Positions 25,283 to 34,003 of a DNA stretch of 64,000 nt are shown piece after piece (within the stretch, counting starts at the first letter, position 1; each line of letters begins with the position of its first letter). The position numbers and the translations under genes are program-made. The notes beneath the pieces were generated by a model. It was not told the origin of the DNA. It worked only from the letters and a program-made list of their open reading frames with translations, and did no database searches. Source of the DNA: Brevundimonas aveniformis DSM 17977 (GTDB lineage Bacteria > Pseudomonadota > Alphaproteobacteria > Caulobacterales > Caulobacteraceae); assembly GCF_000428765.1 (NCBI RefSeq), contig NZ_AUAO01000001.1, positions 372,001 through 436,000 of the forward strand, given 5' to 3'.

Positions 25283-27123
25283 CGCCGCCCGAACAGCCGC
25301 TCAATGTCCGCCAGCTTTAGCTCCACATAGGTCGGGCGACCGTGGTTGCACTGGCCCGAATGCGGCGTGGCCTCCATCTGGCGCAGCAGGGCGTTCATTT
25401 CGTCGGCGTTGAGGCGTCGCCCCGCCCGGATCGAGCCGTGGCAGGCCATGGTCGAACAGACCTCCGCCAGCCGTTCCCTCAGCGCCAGGGTCTGGCCGGT
25501 TTCCGTCAGGTCGTCGGCGATGTCGCGGATCAGGCCCTCGACGTCGGTGTCGCCTAGCAAGGCCGGCGTCTCGCGCACCAGGACCGCCCCGGCCCCAAAG
25601 CCCTCGATGATCAGACCCAGCTCGGCCAGATCGTCGGCGACGGCGACCACCCGTTCGGCCTCGGGCGGTTCCAGCTGGACGACGGCAGGCACCAGCAGCG
25701 CCTGGCGCGCCACGCCGCCCGCTGACATCTGGGCCTTCATCCGCTCATAGACGAGCCGTTCGTGGGCCGCGTGCTGGTCAACCACCACCATGCCGTCGCG
25801 CGTCTGGGCGACGATATAGGTTCCGTGCAACTGAGCCCGCGCCGCCCCCAGTGGCCGGTCGATCAGGTCGAGGGTGTGGGGTCCGGGGTTTGGGGTCTCC
25901 GGGTCGAGCCCCGGCTCTACCCGTGCGGAAACCTCGGCGAGGCCCGGAATGACCTGTGCGGGCGCGGTGAAGGGGCTGGTCCAGGCACCGGGACTGTAGG
26001 CCGGCTCTGAAGACCACCCGGCCCCCACACCCCACGCCCCACGCCCGACACCCCCTCGCCCCTGGAACGCCGACAGGGCCTGGTCGGCCACGGTCGTCGA
26101 GGCCCGGTGCCCGGCCCCCGCCAACGCATGTTTCAGCGCCCCGACGATCAGGCCTCGGGCCAGCGCCGGGTCGCGGAACCGGACCTCCGCCTTGGCCGGA
26201 TGGACGTTCACATCCACCTGCGTCGGCTCCAGATCGATGAACAACACCGCTGCCGGGTGCCGGTCGCGCGCCAGGAAATCGGCATAGGCCCCGCGCAAGG
26301 CCCCTTGAAGCAGGCGGTCGCGTACCGGTCGTCCGTTCACGAACAGATATTGGTGCGCGGCATTCCCTCGTGAATAGGTCGGCAGCCCCGCATAGCCCGA
26401 CAGCCGATGCCCGTCGCGCGTCTGATCGATCAGCAGGGCGTTCTCGCCAAAGGCCTCACCCAGGATCGCCGCCAATCGCCGGAGCCGCCCTTCATCGCCC
26501 GCGTGCTCGGCCTCCAGCCGCAGGACGGGGCGCCCGTCGAGCGTCAGGATGAAGGCCACATCCTCATGCGCCATGGCCTGACGCTTGATTTCCTCGGAAA
26601 TGGCCATGCTCTCGGCCCGCTCCGACTTCATGAACTTGAGCCGCGCCGGCGTGGCGTAAAACAGGTCGCGCACCTCGACCCGCGCACCATGATCGCCTGC
26701 AAAAGCCGCCGGCCGGACCGTCGATACCGCTCCACCCTGCACGTCTATGGCATGGGCATCACCACCGATTGTCCGTGAACTGATGGTTACGCGAGCGACG
26801 GATCCGATCGACGGCAGGGCCTCGCCCCGGAAGCCCAGCGTATGGATGTTCAGAAGATCGACGTCGCCGGCATCATCGACCTCCAGCTTGGACGTCGCAT
26901 GGCGTTCAACCGCCAACGGCAGTTCGTCCGGCCCCATCCCGCGGCCGTCATCAACCACCAGGATTCGCGACAGCCCTCCACCGTCCGCCTGGATTTCGAT
27001 TCGGCGCGCGCCGGCATCGATGGCGTTTTCCACCAACTCCTTGATGGCACTGGACGGTCGCTCAACCACTTCGCCGGCGGCGATGCGGTTGACGACCTCG
27101 CTGGGCAAACGGCGGATGGGCAT
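25279..27123 (-). CDS. mutL: DNA mismatch repair protein MutL
   Basis: 614 aa GHKL ATPase that couples mismatch recognition to strand removal. N-terminal motifs [35 protein letters not shown] and, near 300, [10 protein letters not shown]. The C-terminal domain has the endonuclease motif [12 protein letters not shown] and the zinc-site-like [10 protein letters not shown], as expected for species without MutH. The linker (about 350-415) is odd: low-complexity, Gly/Pro-rich, encoded partly by inverted G-rich heptamers. ATG at 27123 (MPIRRLP) is preferred; ATGs at 27132 and 27135 are possible. Coupled to the phosphatase. Confidence 0.93.
   Translation of the reverse strand: MPIRRLPSEVVNRIAAGEVVERPSSAIKELVENAIDAGARRIEIQADGGGLSRILVVDDGRGMGPDELPLAVERHATSKLEVDDAGDVDLLNIHTLGFRGEALPSIGSVARVTISSRTIGGDAHAIDVQGGAVSTVRPAAFAGDHGARVEVRDLFYATPARLKFMKSERAESMAISEEIKRQAMAHEDVAFILTLDGRPVLRLEAEHAGDEGRLRRLAAILGEAFGENALLIDQTRDGHRLSGYAGLPTYSRGNAAHQYLFVNGRPVRDRLLQGALRGAYADFLARDRHPAAVLFIDLEPTQVDVNVHPAKAEVRFRDPALARGLIVGALKHALAGAGHRASTTVADQALSAFQGRGGVGRGAWGVGAGWSSEPAYSPGAWTSPFTAPAQVIPGLAEVSARVEPGLDPETPNPGPHTLDLIDRPLGAARAQLHGTYIVAQTRDGMVVVDQHAAHERLVYERMKAQMSAGGVARQALLVPAVVQLEPPEAERVVAVADDLAELGLIIEGFGAGAVLVRETPALLGDTDVEGLIRDIADDLTETGQTLALRERLAEVCSTMACHGSIRAGRRLNADEMNALLRQMEATPHSGQCNHGRPTYVELKLADIERLFGRR
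25872..25903. repeat. G-rich 7-bp repeat tract inside mutL, left copy
   Basis: The plus strand reads GGGTGTGGGGTCCGGGGT then TTGGGGT-like heptamers. It encodes the Pro-rich end of the MutL linker and is inverted relative to 26022-26056. Confidence 0.45.
26022..26056. repeat. G-rich 7-bp repeat tract inside mutL, right copy
   Basis: The plus strand is C-rich (CCCCCACACCCCACGCCCC and on), i.e. GTGGGGC-type heptamers on the minus strand; it encodes the Gly-rich [11 protein letters not shown] of the linker. Confidence 0.45.
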
Positions 27124-27141
27124 GAGTCGCATCATAACGAC

Positions 27142-27172
27142 TTCGCCCGCAACGCACAGCGTCGCGGGCGAA
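27142..27172 (-). terminator. Hairpin between the DUF3035 gene and mutL
   Basis: TTCGCCCGC (27142-27150) pairs with GCGGGCGAA (27164-27172), extended by a near-match in the loop. It lies after the DUF3035 stop and before the mutL start, with no T-run; could attenuate read-through. Confidence 0.35.
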
Positions 27173-27200
27173 CCGAAATCAACATCGAGATGGCGGTGGC

Positions 27201-27752
27201 CTAGAGGCCCGGCAGCTTGAAGCCCGAGTCTGACCGCTGAATGACAATGGCCTGACCGCCGGTCAGAGCTTGTAGACGCTCCTGCTCGCGGGCCGCATCG
27301 ATGACCAGATTGCCGGCGGTCGTTGTCGCCGTCTGGCTGGCCGCGTCGCCGCTGCGCCAGAACATCAGACGTTGCGCCCAGCTCTCGTCCTTGTGGGCGA
27401 GGTCACCGAACTCATCGTCGACGACGAAACGGGCCAGAGGATCAGCCTGATCGCCCCCCGCAGCATTGACCAGAGCCTGTTCGGCCGGCGAACGCACGGC
27501 TCCTTCGCGGGCCCCCAGCAGAATGTCGCGGGCGGTCGAGGTCGGGTCCAGCTCCTGAGGACGGGGCTCACCCGGCGTGGGCGGACGCAGGGCATAATCC
27601 GGTGGAACCGTCAGCGGCGCGATCGACACGACCCGGAATTCATCCGGTGTGACCCGATTCATGCCCGCAGCGCCGCGCAGGGTATTGCAGGCCGACAGGC
27701 CGACCAGGGCGGTGCCGGCCAGGATGAGAACAGCGACGCGTGAACCACGCAT
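27201..27752 (-). CDS. DUF3035 lipoprotein
   Basis: 183 aa. Signal peptide with lipobox LVGLSAC, then a mature part rich in Ala/Asp with [19 protein letters not shown] near 55-73, the mark of DUF3035/BamF-type small lipoproteins in alphaproteobacteria. It lies 52 bases after lspA, the usual neighbour in this class, so the processing enzyme and the lipoprotein share an operon. GGAG precedes the ATG at 27752. Exact role unknown. Confidence 0.85.
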   Translation of the reverse strand: MRGSRVAVLILAGTALVGLSACNTLRGAAGMNRVTPDEFRVVSIAPLTVPPDYALRPPTPGEPRPQELDPTSTARDILLGAREGAVRSPAEQALVNAAGGDQADPLARFVVDDEFGDLAHKDESWAQRLMFWRSGDAASQTATTTAGNLVIDAAREQERLQALTGGQAIVIQRSDSGFKLPGL

Positions 27753-27804
27753 GGACAACTCCGGTCGTATCGCCCGGTGCCGGGCGGGTATCTGGAAGAG
27801 ACGG

Positions 27805-28317
27805 TTACTCTGTTTGCGCCTCGGAGCCAACAGGCTCAGTCCGACGCTCGCTCAGGAAACTGTCGAGAATAAGGAGGCCGACACCCACCGAGATGGCGGA
27901 ATCGGCGATATTGAAGATCCACGGGAAACCCAGACCGGAGAAATCCAGAAAATCGACGACGGCCCCGATCTGGATGCGATCGATCACATTGCCGAGCGCG
28001 CCCCCGATAACCAGGCCCAGCGCCACCGCGAACAACCGCCGGGGGGCCCGCAAAGCCCACCAGGCCATCACGCCGGCCACGATCAGCGAGAAACCGGTCA
28101 GAACCCAGCGCGCTTCGCCGCCGGAGAACATGCCGAAGCTCACTCCCGTATTCAGGGTGAAGGTCAGATCAAAGATGGGGCTGATCTCGATGGTCTGGCC
28201 AAGCTGCATGTTCAGCAGATGCAGCACGATCCATTTGGTCAGCTGGTCCAGGACAATCGCCGCCAGGGCCACACCGTAGGCCAGCCAGGTCAGCTTCTTG
28301 AGGGAAAACGGAGGCAT
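27805..28317 (-). CDS. lspA: Lipoprotein signal peptidase II
   Basis: 170 aa inner-membrane aspartic protease cleaving prolipoproteins before the lipidated Cys. Four helices; first motif VLDQLTKWIVL, catalytic Asps in GGALGNVIDRI and FNIADSAISVG, plus TLNTGVSFGMF. Lipoproteins in this same window (DUF3035, 50421, 60196, 60693) would be its substrates. First gene of the lspA-DUF3035(-mutL) unit. Confidence 0.95.
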   Translation of the reverse strand: MPPFSLKKLTWLAYGVALAAIVLDQLTKWIVLHLLNMQLGQTIEISPIFDLTFTLNTGVSFGMFSGGEARWVLTGFSLIVAGVMAWWALRAPRRLFAVALGLVIGGALGNVIDRIQIGAVVDFLDFSGLGFPWIFNIADSAISVGVGLLILDSFLSERRTEPVGSEAQTE

Positions 28318-28415
28318 TCGATCTCTACAGAACTAGGCGAGCCAGCCGGTTAAGGCCAAACGCGACGAAAGGCAAAGGGTTGGCACCGTTCCGGCGAACA
28401 CGGTAAGCCCGGCCC

Positions 28416-29165
28416 ATGAGTGGGCCCCTGTTCGATCTTTCCGGCCGCATCGCCCTTGTCACCGGGGCCGGCCGTGGCTTGGGCAAGGAAATTGCCCTGG
28501 CCCTGGCGGCGGCCGGGGCCGATGTCCGGCTCGGCGGTCGCACCGTCGCGCCATTGGAAGTCGCCGCGGCAGAGATCATGTCGGCGGGCGGGACCGCCCA
28601 GCCCTGGCCGTTCGATCTGGCCAATGAGGATGCAACACGCACCGCCGTCCAGCGACTGGAGCGCCTCGACATTCTGGTCAATGCCGTCGGGATGCGGGAT
28701 CGCCGCCCCCTGGCCGAGTTCGACATGGCCTCGGTGCGCAAGATGATCGAGGTCAATCTGATTTCCGCCTTCCTGATCAGCCGCGAGGCCGCCGCCCGCA
28801 TGGGGCCGGGCGGACGCGTCATCAATCTGACCTCCATCGCCGGGCCGATCGCGCGGTCAGGCGATGCCGCCTACACCATGGCCAAGGGCGGGCTGGACGC
28901 CCTGACCCGCGGCCTCGCCGCCGAACTGGGGCCCAAAGGCGTATCGGTCAATGCCATTGCGCCCGGCTATTTCCGCACGGAAGCCAATACGGACTACGCG
29001 TCGGACCCTGAGGTCGCCGCCTGGTTGGCGCGGCGCACAGCCATGGGCCGCTGGGGTGAGCCGTCCGAAATCGCCGGCGCGGCTGTCTTCCTGGCCTCAG
29101 ACGCCGCCAGCTATGTCACCGGCCACGTCCTCGTCGTTGACGGCGGCTACCTGAGCCACTTCTGA
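28416..29165 (+). CDS. SDR-family oxidoreductase (gluconate 5-dehydrogenase-like)
   Basis: 249 aa. Cofactor loop TGAGRGLG at about 17-24, Arg-rich second strand (GGRT) favours NADP; catalytic SSer-Tyr-Lys seen in NLTSIAG and AAYTMAKGG. The end SYVTGHVLVVDGGYLSHF is classic. The Ser of TSIAG is in place. Its last 19 bases overlap the convergent panC. Substrate cannot be fixed; 3-oxoacyl-ACP reductase-like enzymes are alternatives. Confidence 0.85.
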   Translation: MSGPLFDLSGRIALVTGAGRGLGKEIALALAAAGADVRLGGRTVAPLEVAAAEIMSAGGTAQPWPFDLANEDATRTAVQRLERLDILVNAVGMRDRRPLAEFDMASVRKMIEVNLISAFLISREAAARMGPGGRVINLTSIAGPIARSGDAAYTMAKGGLDALTRGLAAELGPKGVSVNAIAPGYFRTEANTDYASDPEVAAWLARRTAMGRWGEPSEIAGAAVFLASDAASYVTGHVLVVDGGYLSHF

Positions 29166-30004
29166 CGCGCTTCACCGAGCAACAGATTGTCGATCAGCCG
29201 GGTCTTGCCGATCCGCACCGCCAGCGAGGCCACCGCGCCGCGATCATCCACCATGTCCAGTTCCGCCAGGGTGTCCGGGTCGGCGATGGACACATAGTCG
29301 GGCCGCGCCATCGGCTCGGCAATGAGCACGGCCTTCATGGCCAGGCGAAGCCTGTCGCCCGACCGCTCGCGGGCGTCAAACGCCGCCTCGGCCGCCCTGA
29401 GCGACCGGATCAGGCACAGCGCCGCCACCCGCTCGTCGGCGGCCAGATAGATGTTGCGGCTGGACATGGCCAAACCGTCCGGCTCGCGCACGGTTTCGGC
29501 CACCACGATCTCGACCGGCAGATTCAGATCCCGCGCCATGCGCCGGATCACGGCGCACTGCTGGGCGTCCTTCTGGCCGAACCAGGCCGCGTCCGGCTGG
29601 ACCATGTTGAACAGCTTGGTCACCACCGTTGCCACGCCCGAGAAATGCCCGGGCCGCACCGCCCCTTCGAGCGGCGCCGTCACCCCCTCCACCTCGATCC
29701 GGGTGGAGAAGCCATCCGGATAGATCGCCTCCGGCGTTGGGGTGAACACCAGGTCGCAGCCGACCTCCTCCAACAGCCTGAGGTCCCGGTCCAGATCGCG
29801 CGGATAGCGCGCCAGATCCTCGCTCGGGGCGAACTGGGTCGGATTGACGAAGATCGAACAGGCGACCGCGCCCATGCGCGCCTTGGCCGCCCGCACCAGC
29901 GTCAGATGCCCCTCATGCAGAAAGCCCATGGTCGGCACAAAGCCGAGGCGGGGATAGTCACCGCGCGCCGCGCGCAGATCGGCGACCGTCGAAACGACCC
30001 GCAT
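29147..30004 (-). CDS. panC: Pantothenate synthetase
   Basis: ATP-dependent joining of pantoate and beta-alanine, the last pantothenate step. 285 aa. Nucleotidyl transferase motifs PTMGFLHEGHLTLV and, further on, FVNPTQF, FGQKDAQQ and the SSRNIYL loop (KMSK-equivalent). The start overlaps the panB stop by one base (TGATG), so the order is panB then panC. Confidence 0.95.
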   Translation of the reverse strand: MRVVSTVADLRAARGDYPRLGFVPTMGFLHEGHLTLVRAAKARMGAVACSIFVNPTQFAPSEDLARYPRDLDRDLRLLEEVGCDLVFTPTPEAIYPDGFSTRIEVEGVTAPLEGAVRPGHFSGVATVVTKLFNMVQPDAAWFGQKDAQQCAVIRRMARDLNLPVEIVVAETVREPDGLAMSSRNIYLAADERVAALCLIRSLRAAEAAFDARERSGDRLRLAMKAVLIAEPMARPDYVSIADPDTLAELDMVDDRGAVASLAVRIGKTRLIDNLLLGEARQKWLR

Positions 30005-30852
30005 CAGGCCCCCTTGCCGTAGATGGCCCCAAGCGCCTCATCCAGCGCCCCGTCTTCCATCTTGCGCGAGGACTGCGCGTCGGTCGGAAAGGCACCCGCC
30101 TCGACCTCGCCGACATAGGCCGCGACGGCCTCGCGCATGGCCCGGCCGATCTCGGCATAGCGTTTGGCGTGGCGCGGCGAACGCCCGTCGAACAGACCCA
30201 GCAGATCATGCCAGACCTGGACCTGGGCATCGCACTCCGGCCCGGCCCCGATGCCGATCACCGGGATGGTCAGACGGCGCGCCACCTCGGCCGCCAGCTG
30301 CGCCGGCACCAGCTCCAGCACCAGCGCGAACGCCCCCGCCGCCTGCAAGGCCTCGGCATCGGCGATCAGGGCGCGTGCGCCCTCGGCGTCCTTGGCTTGG
30401 ACCTTCAGGCCGATGGTCCCCGCCGACTGCGGCGTGAACCCCAGATGCGCCATCACCGGAATGCCCAGATCGACCAGCCGCCGCACGATCGGAACCACCG
30501 CGCCGCCGCCTTCCATCTTCACCGCCCCGGCCCCGCCGTCGCTCATCATCCGCCCGGCGTTGGCGATGGCGGTCGCCTCGTCGCGGAACGACAGGAAAGG
30601 CATATCGGCGACCACCAGGGCCGTCTGGGTGCCGCGGACCACCGACTGGGTCGCGCGCACAATGTCATCGACCGTCACCGATAGGGTGTCGCCACGGCCG
30701 TGCACGACATTGCCCATCGAATCCCCGACCAGCAGGACGGGCACGCCCGCCGCCTCGGCGATCAAGGCAGAGGAATAGTCATAGGCCGTCAGCATGGGGA
30801 AACGCCGCCCCTCGGACTTCAGCTTCGCAAGGTCGAAAACGGTTGTACGCAC
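30004..30852 (-). CDS. panB: 3-methyl-2-oxobutanoate hydroxymethyltransferase
   Basis: Makes ketopantoate from alpha-ketoisovalerate and methylene-THF. 282 aa TIM barrel. Signatures MLTAYDYSSA, VGDSMGNVVHGRGDT (metal Asp), MEGG, GHLGFTPQS-type (MAHLGFTPQSAG) and GIGAGPECDAQ. The GTG at 30852 is chosen for the GGAGG upstream. panD is divergent 139 bases away, so the three genes share one locus. Confidence 0.95.
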   Translation of the reverse strand: MRTTVFDLAKLKSEGRRFPMLTAYDYSSALIAEAAGVPVLLVGDSMGNVVHGRGDTLSVTVDDIVRATQSVVRGTQTALVVADMPFLSFRDEATAIANAGRMMSDGGAGAVKMEGGGAVVPIVRRLVDLGIPVMAHLGFTPQSAGTIGLKVQAKDAEGARALIADAEALQAAGAFALVLELVPAQLAAEVARRLTIPVIGIGAGPECDAQVQVWHDLLGLFDGRSPRHAKRYAEIGRAMREAVAAYVGEVEAGAFPTDAQSSRKMEDGALDEALGAIYGKGA

Positions 30853-30991
30853 AGGCCATCCTCCGGGGGAGCGGGGTGTCCGCCAATATGGCACGGACGA
30901 ACCTCGTTCGCACCTGCACAAGAAATCAGGGGACGTCAGGGGTGATTTCGGCTAGGAAGCGACCCCTTCCGTCCCCATATCGCCTCCCGAC

Positions 30992-31438
30992 ATGAGCAAG
31001 ATCCGCGTCCTTCGCGCCAAACTCCACGGTATGACCGTGACCGGTGCCGACCTTCACTATCAGGGCTCGATTACCCTCGACCCCCTGCTGTGCCAGGAGG
31101 CGGGCATCTATCCGCTCGAATTCGTCGAGATCTGGAACAAGAACTCCGGCGCGCGGATCGAAACCTATGTCATCCACGGCGAGCCGGGTTCCGGCTGTTG
31201 CGTTCTGAACGGCGCAGCGGCCCGGACCTGTCAAAAGGGCGATGAGGTCATAATCGCCGCCTCAACCTATGCCGAGCCGGGCGACCTGTATCAGCTCAAG
31301 CCCAAGGTTCTGGTCTTCGGCCCCGGCAACACCGTGCGCCAGAAGATCACCTACGAAGTCGGCCAGACCCCCGATCTCGATTTTGAGTTCCGCATGCGCG
31401 ACACCGACACCGGTGAGCGCATCGTTCCGGGAATGTGA
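30992..31438 (+). CDS. panD: Aspartate 1-decarboxylase
   Basis: Pyruvoyl enzyme giving beta-alanine for PanC. 148 aa. Self-cleavage occurs between Gly and Ser in HYQGSITLD (residues 24-25), preceded by the start [11 protein letters not shown]; active-site residues in ARIETYVI and NGAAAR follow. The C-terminal tail beyond residue 120 is longer than in E. coli. Ends three bases before the convergent kdsD stop. Confidence 0.93.
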   Translation: MSKIRVLRAKLHGMTVTGADLHYQGSITLDPLLCQEAGIYPLEFVEIWNKNSGARIETYVIHGEPGSGCCVLNGAAARTCQKGDEVIIAASTYAEPGDLYQLKPKVLVFGPGNTVRQKITYEVGQTPDLDFEFRMRDTDTGERIVPGM

Positions 31439-31441
31439 TGC

Positions 31442-32392
31442 CTACATCACCCCGGCCCTGAGCAGGTCGTGGACGTGCAGGATACCAACCGGCCGCCCCT
31501 CCCTGACCGCAAACAGGACGGTGATCCGGGCCTCGTTCATCAACTTCAAGGCCTCAGCCGCCAAGGTTGTCGGCTCGACCGTGCGCGGATCCCGGGTCAT
31601 GACCTCGCCGGCGGCATAAGTCAGCAGTCCGTCCATATGCCGGCGCAGGTCGCCGTCGGTGATCAGGCCGATCAAGGTGCCGTCCGCATCGATCACCCCC
31701 ACGGCTCCGAAACGTTTCTCGCTCATCACCAGAAGCGCCCGATCCATTGGCTGATCGGCCCCCACCAGCGGTAGCTCGTCGGCCCCGTGCATCAGGTCCC
31801 CGACCGTGCGCAGCATGGCACCCAGCTTGCCGCCGGGATGGAAAACCCGGAAATCCTGGGCCGTGAACCCGGCGCGTTCCAGCAGTGCTACCGCCAGGGC
31901 ATCGCCCAGCGCGATCTGAAGCGTCGTCGAGGTCGTCGGCGCATCGACTTGGCCGGTCGCTTCGGGAGCGTCGGGCAACAGCAGCAGGATGTCCGACTGA
32001 CTGCCCAGGGCGCTGTCGGCCCGTGCGGTCATGCCGATCAGAGGAGCTCCGAACCGCTTGGCATAGGCGATCACATCCGCCAACTCTCGCGTCTCGCCAG
32101 ACTTCGACAGGGCCAGGACGGCATCGTCCGGCCCGATCATGCCCAGGTCCCCGTGGCTGGCTTCCGTCGCATGGACAAACATGGCCGGGCGACCGGTCGA
32201 GGCCAGGGTGGCTGCAATCTTGCGGGCCACATGGCCGGACTTGCCGACGCCGGTACAGATGACCCGGCCCGACAGATTGGCCAGGGTTTCGACCGCCCGC
32301 GCGAAGGGCTCACCCAGACTATCCGCCATGGCCTTGAGGGCCTCAGCTTCGGTACGCAGGACGCGCTGACCGACCGCGACGGCCGCGCTCAT
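31442..32392 (-). CDS. kdsD: Arabinose-5-phosphate isomerase (KpsF/GutQ family)
   Basis: Converts ribulose 5-phosphate to arabinose 5-phosphate, first step to Kdo of lipopolysaccharide. 316 aa: SIS domain with CTGVGKSGHVARKIAATL and TEASHGDLGMI, catalytic His193-type region (VFHPGGKLG), then two CBS domains (MTRDPRTVEP, and the TDGDLRRHM loop). Start at 32392 overlaps the stop of a 43-aa membrane-protein gene (ATGA). Confidence 0.92.
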   Translation of the reverse strand: MSAAVAVGQRVLRTEAEALKAMADSLGEPFARAVETLANLSGRVICTGVGKSGHVARKIAATLASTGRPAMFVHATEASHGDLGMIGPDDAVLALSKSGETRELADVIAYAKRFGAPLIGMTARADSALGSQSDILLLLPDAPEATGQVDAPTTSTTLQIALGDALAVALLERAGFTAQDFRVFHPGGKLGAMLRTVGDLMHGADELPLVGADQPMDRALLVMSEKRFGAVGVIDADGTLIGLITDGDLRRHMDGLLTYAAGEVMTRDPRTVEPTTLAAEALKLMNEARITVLFAVREGRPVGILHVHDLLRAGVM

Positions 32393-32520
32393 GGCTGGGC
32401 CTCCGCCACGGCACCAAGATTTCCCGGCGTGCGACCGGGCCGCTGCGGCCACATCACCGCCGTGGCAATCAGGGCGACCGCCACCAGGGCCGCCAGTGCG
32501 TAAAAGAGCCGATCCGACAT
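32389..32520 (-). CDS. 43-residue membrane protein coupled to kdsD
   Basis: A short frame on the minus strand begins MSDRLFYALAALVAVALIA and ends GAVAEAQP. One membrane helix (about 6-24) with a basic, Pro/Gly-containing tail. A good Shine-Dalgarno (AGGCAGGT) lies before the ATG, and its TGA overlaps the kdsD ATG, so it is translated with kdsD. Length is too short for family assignment; a small LPS-related or LptC-type partner is speculation. Confidence 0.6.
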   Translation of the reverse strand: MSDRLFYALAALVAVALIATAVMWPQRPGRTPGNLGAVAEAQP

Positions 32521-32622
32521 GACCTGCCTATAACGTGCGCCGCCCGTCCCGTCCAAGCCGACGCTTGACGCGCCGCAACATGGGGCCTAGCCCGGCCCAA
32601 ACTGTCACAACACGGAGCCGGG

Positions 32623-33336
32623 ATGCCCATCCTGATCCTACTTCGCCACGGCCAGAGCCAGTGGAACCTCGAGAACCGCTTCACCGGCTGGGTCGATGTC
32701 GACCTGACCGAAACGGGTGAAGCCCAGGCCCGCAAGGGCGGCGAGTTGATCGCCGCCGAGGGGCTGGAGATCGACGAAGCCTTCACCTCGGTCCAGACCC
32801 GGGCCATTCGCACCAACAATCTGGCCCTGGACGCCGCCGGCCAGAGCTGGGTGCCGGTGACCAAGGCCTGGCGTCTGAACGAGCGCCACTACGGCGGCCT
32901 GACCGGTCTGGACAAGGCCGAGACGGTGGCCAAACACGGTGAGGACCAGGTCAAGATCTGGCGCCGCAGCTATGATGTCCCGCCGCCGCCGCTGGCGGCT
33001 GGGTCGGCCTATGACCTGTCGGGGGACCGCCGCTATCGCTCGGTCGAGGTTCCGGCCACCGAAAGCCTCAAGACCACACTGGCGCGGGTTCTTCCCTATT
33101 GGAGCGAGGCCATTGCGCCGCGCCTGTCCGATGGCAAGAACGTCCTGATCTCCGCTCATGGCAATTCGCTCAGAGCGATCGTCAAACACCTGTTCGACGT
33201 GTCCGAAGACGATATCGTCAATGTCGAAATTCCGACCGGCAATCCGCTGATGGTCGTTCTGGACGACCATCTTCGGCCTGTGTCAGCCAAGTATCTCGAC
33301 GAGGAGCGGGCCCAGGGCCTGCCGGCGATCCCATGA
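32623..33336 (+). CDS. gpmA: 2,3-bisphosphoglycerate-dependent phosphoglycerate mutase
   Basis: Glycolysis/gluconeogenesis: interconverts 3- and 2-phosphoglycerate. 237 aa. Phosphohistidine motif [18 protein letters not shown] at 6-23, second His in [14 protein letters not shown], and [12 protein letters not shown]. Complete family match. Its stop overlaps the next start (ATGA). Confidence 0.95.
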   Translation: MPILILLRHGQSQWNLENRFTGWVDVDLTETGEAQARKGGELIAAEGLEIDEAFTSVQTRAIRTNNLALDAAGQSWVPVTKAWRLNERHYGGLTGLDKAETVAKHGEDQVKIWRRSYDVPPPPLAAGSAYDLSGDRRYRSVEVPATESLKTTLARVLPYWSEAIAPRLSDGKNVLISAHGNSLRAIVKHLFDVSEDDIVNVEIPTGNPLMVVLDDHLRPVSAKYLDEERAQGLPAIP

Positions 33337-33956
33337 GCGACGACAGCAAGTTCATGGCCCGCGCGATCGAGCTGGCCACCGACCAGCTCGGCAAGACCGC
33401 TCCGAACCCGCCTGTTGGCTGTGTGCTGGTCAAGGACGGTCAGGTTCTGGCCGAGGGGGCCACGGCAAATGGCGGACGCCCGCACGCAGAAGAGCAGGCT
33501 CTGCCCCTGGCCGGCGACGCCGCCGAAGGGGCCACCGCCTATGTCACCATGGAGCCGTGCGGCGCGCGCTCGTCAGGCCGGGCCTCGTGCGCCCAGCGCC
33601 TGATCGATGCCGGGATTCGCCGCGTCGTCATCGCCTCGGAGGACCCGTCGCCCTTTGCTGCCGGGCGCGGGGTCGAGCGGCTCAAGGCCGCCGGCCTGGA
33701 TGTTGAGATCGGCCTGTTGGCTCCCGAGGCTGCGGTCCTGGCCGAAGGCTATCTCAACCGGCTCAAGACGGGGCGGCCGATGGTGCGAATTAGCGAGGAC
33801 GGCGTGGGTTTCGACGCCCGCTTCGCCGCCGCCCCCACCACGGACCTGGAAGCCGAGCTGCGCCGTCTGGGCGAGGCCGGCTACATGCGGGTCTGGGTGC
33901 CCGCCGGGCCTCTGGCTGAAGCCTTGTCCGAACAGGGACTGCTCGCCGTCGATTAA
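33333..33956 (+). CDS. RibD-like deaminase with a shortened reductase end
   Basis: 207 aa, about 60% of a normal RibD (360). The zinc deaminase site is complete: His51 and Glu53 (RPHAEEQAL), Cys76 and Cys86 ([14 protein letters not shown]). After [15 protein letters not shown] the normal reductase domain is cut to about 60 residues. Could be a deaminase-only enzyme of riboflavin synthesis or a diverged paralogue. Overlaps gpmA by ATGA. Confidence 0.8.
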   Translation: MSDDSKFMARAIELATDQLGKTAPNPPVGCVLVKDGQVLAEGATANGGRPHAEEQALPLAGDAAEGATAYVTMEPCGARSSGRASCAQRLIDAGIRRVVIASEDPSPFAAGRGVERLKAAGLDVEIGLLAPEAAVLAEGYLNRLKTGRPMVRISEDGVGFDARFAAAPTTDLEAELRRLGEAGYMRVWVPAGPLAEALSEQGLLAVD

Positions 33957-34003
33957 CCCCGAAAGCGAGGGTTCCTTAACCGCTCTGTCCTAGGGTAGTC
34001 GCG

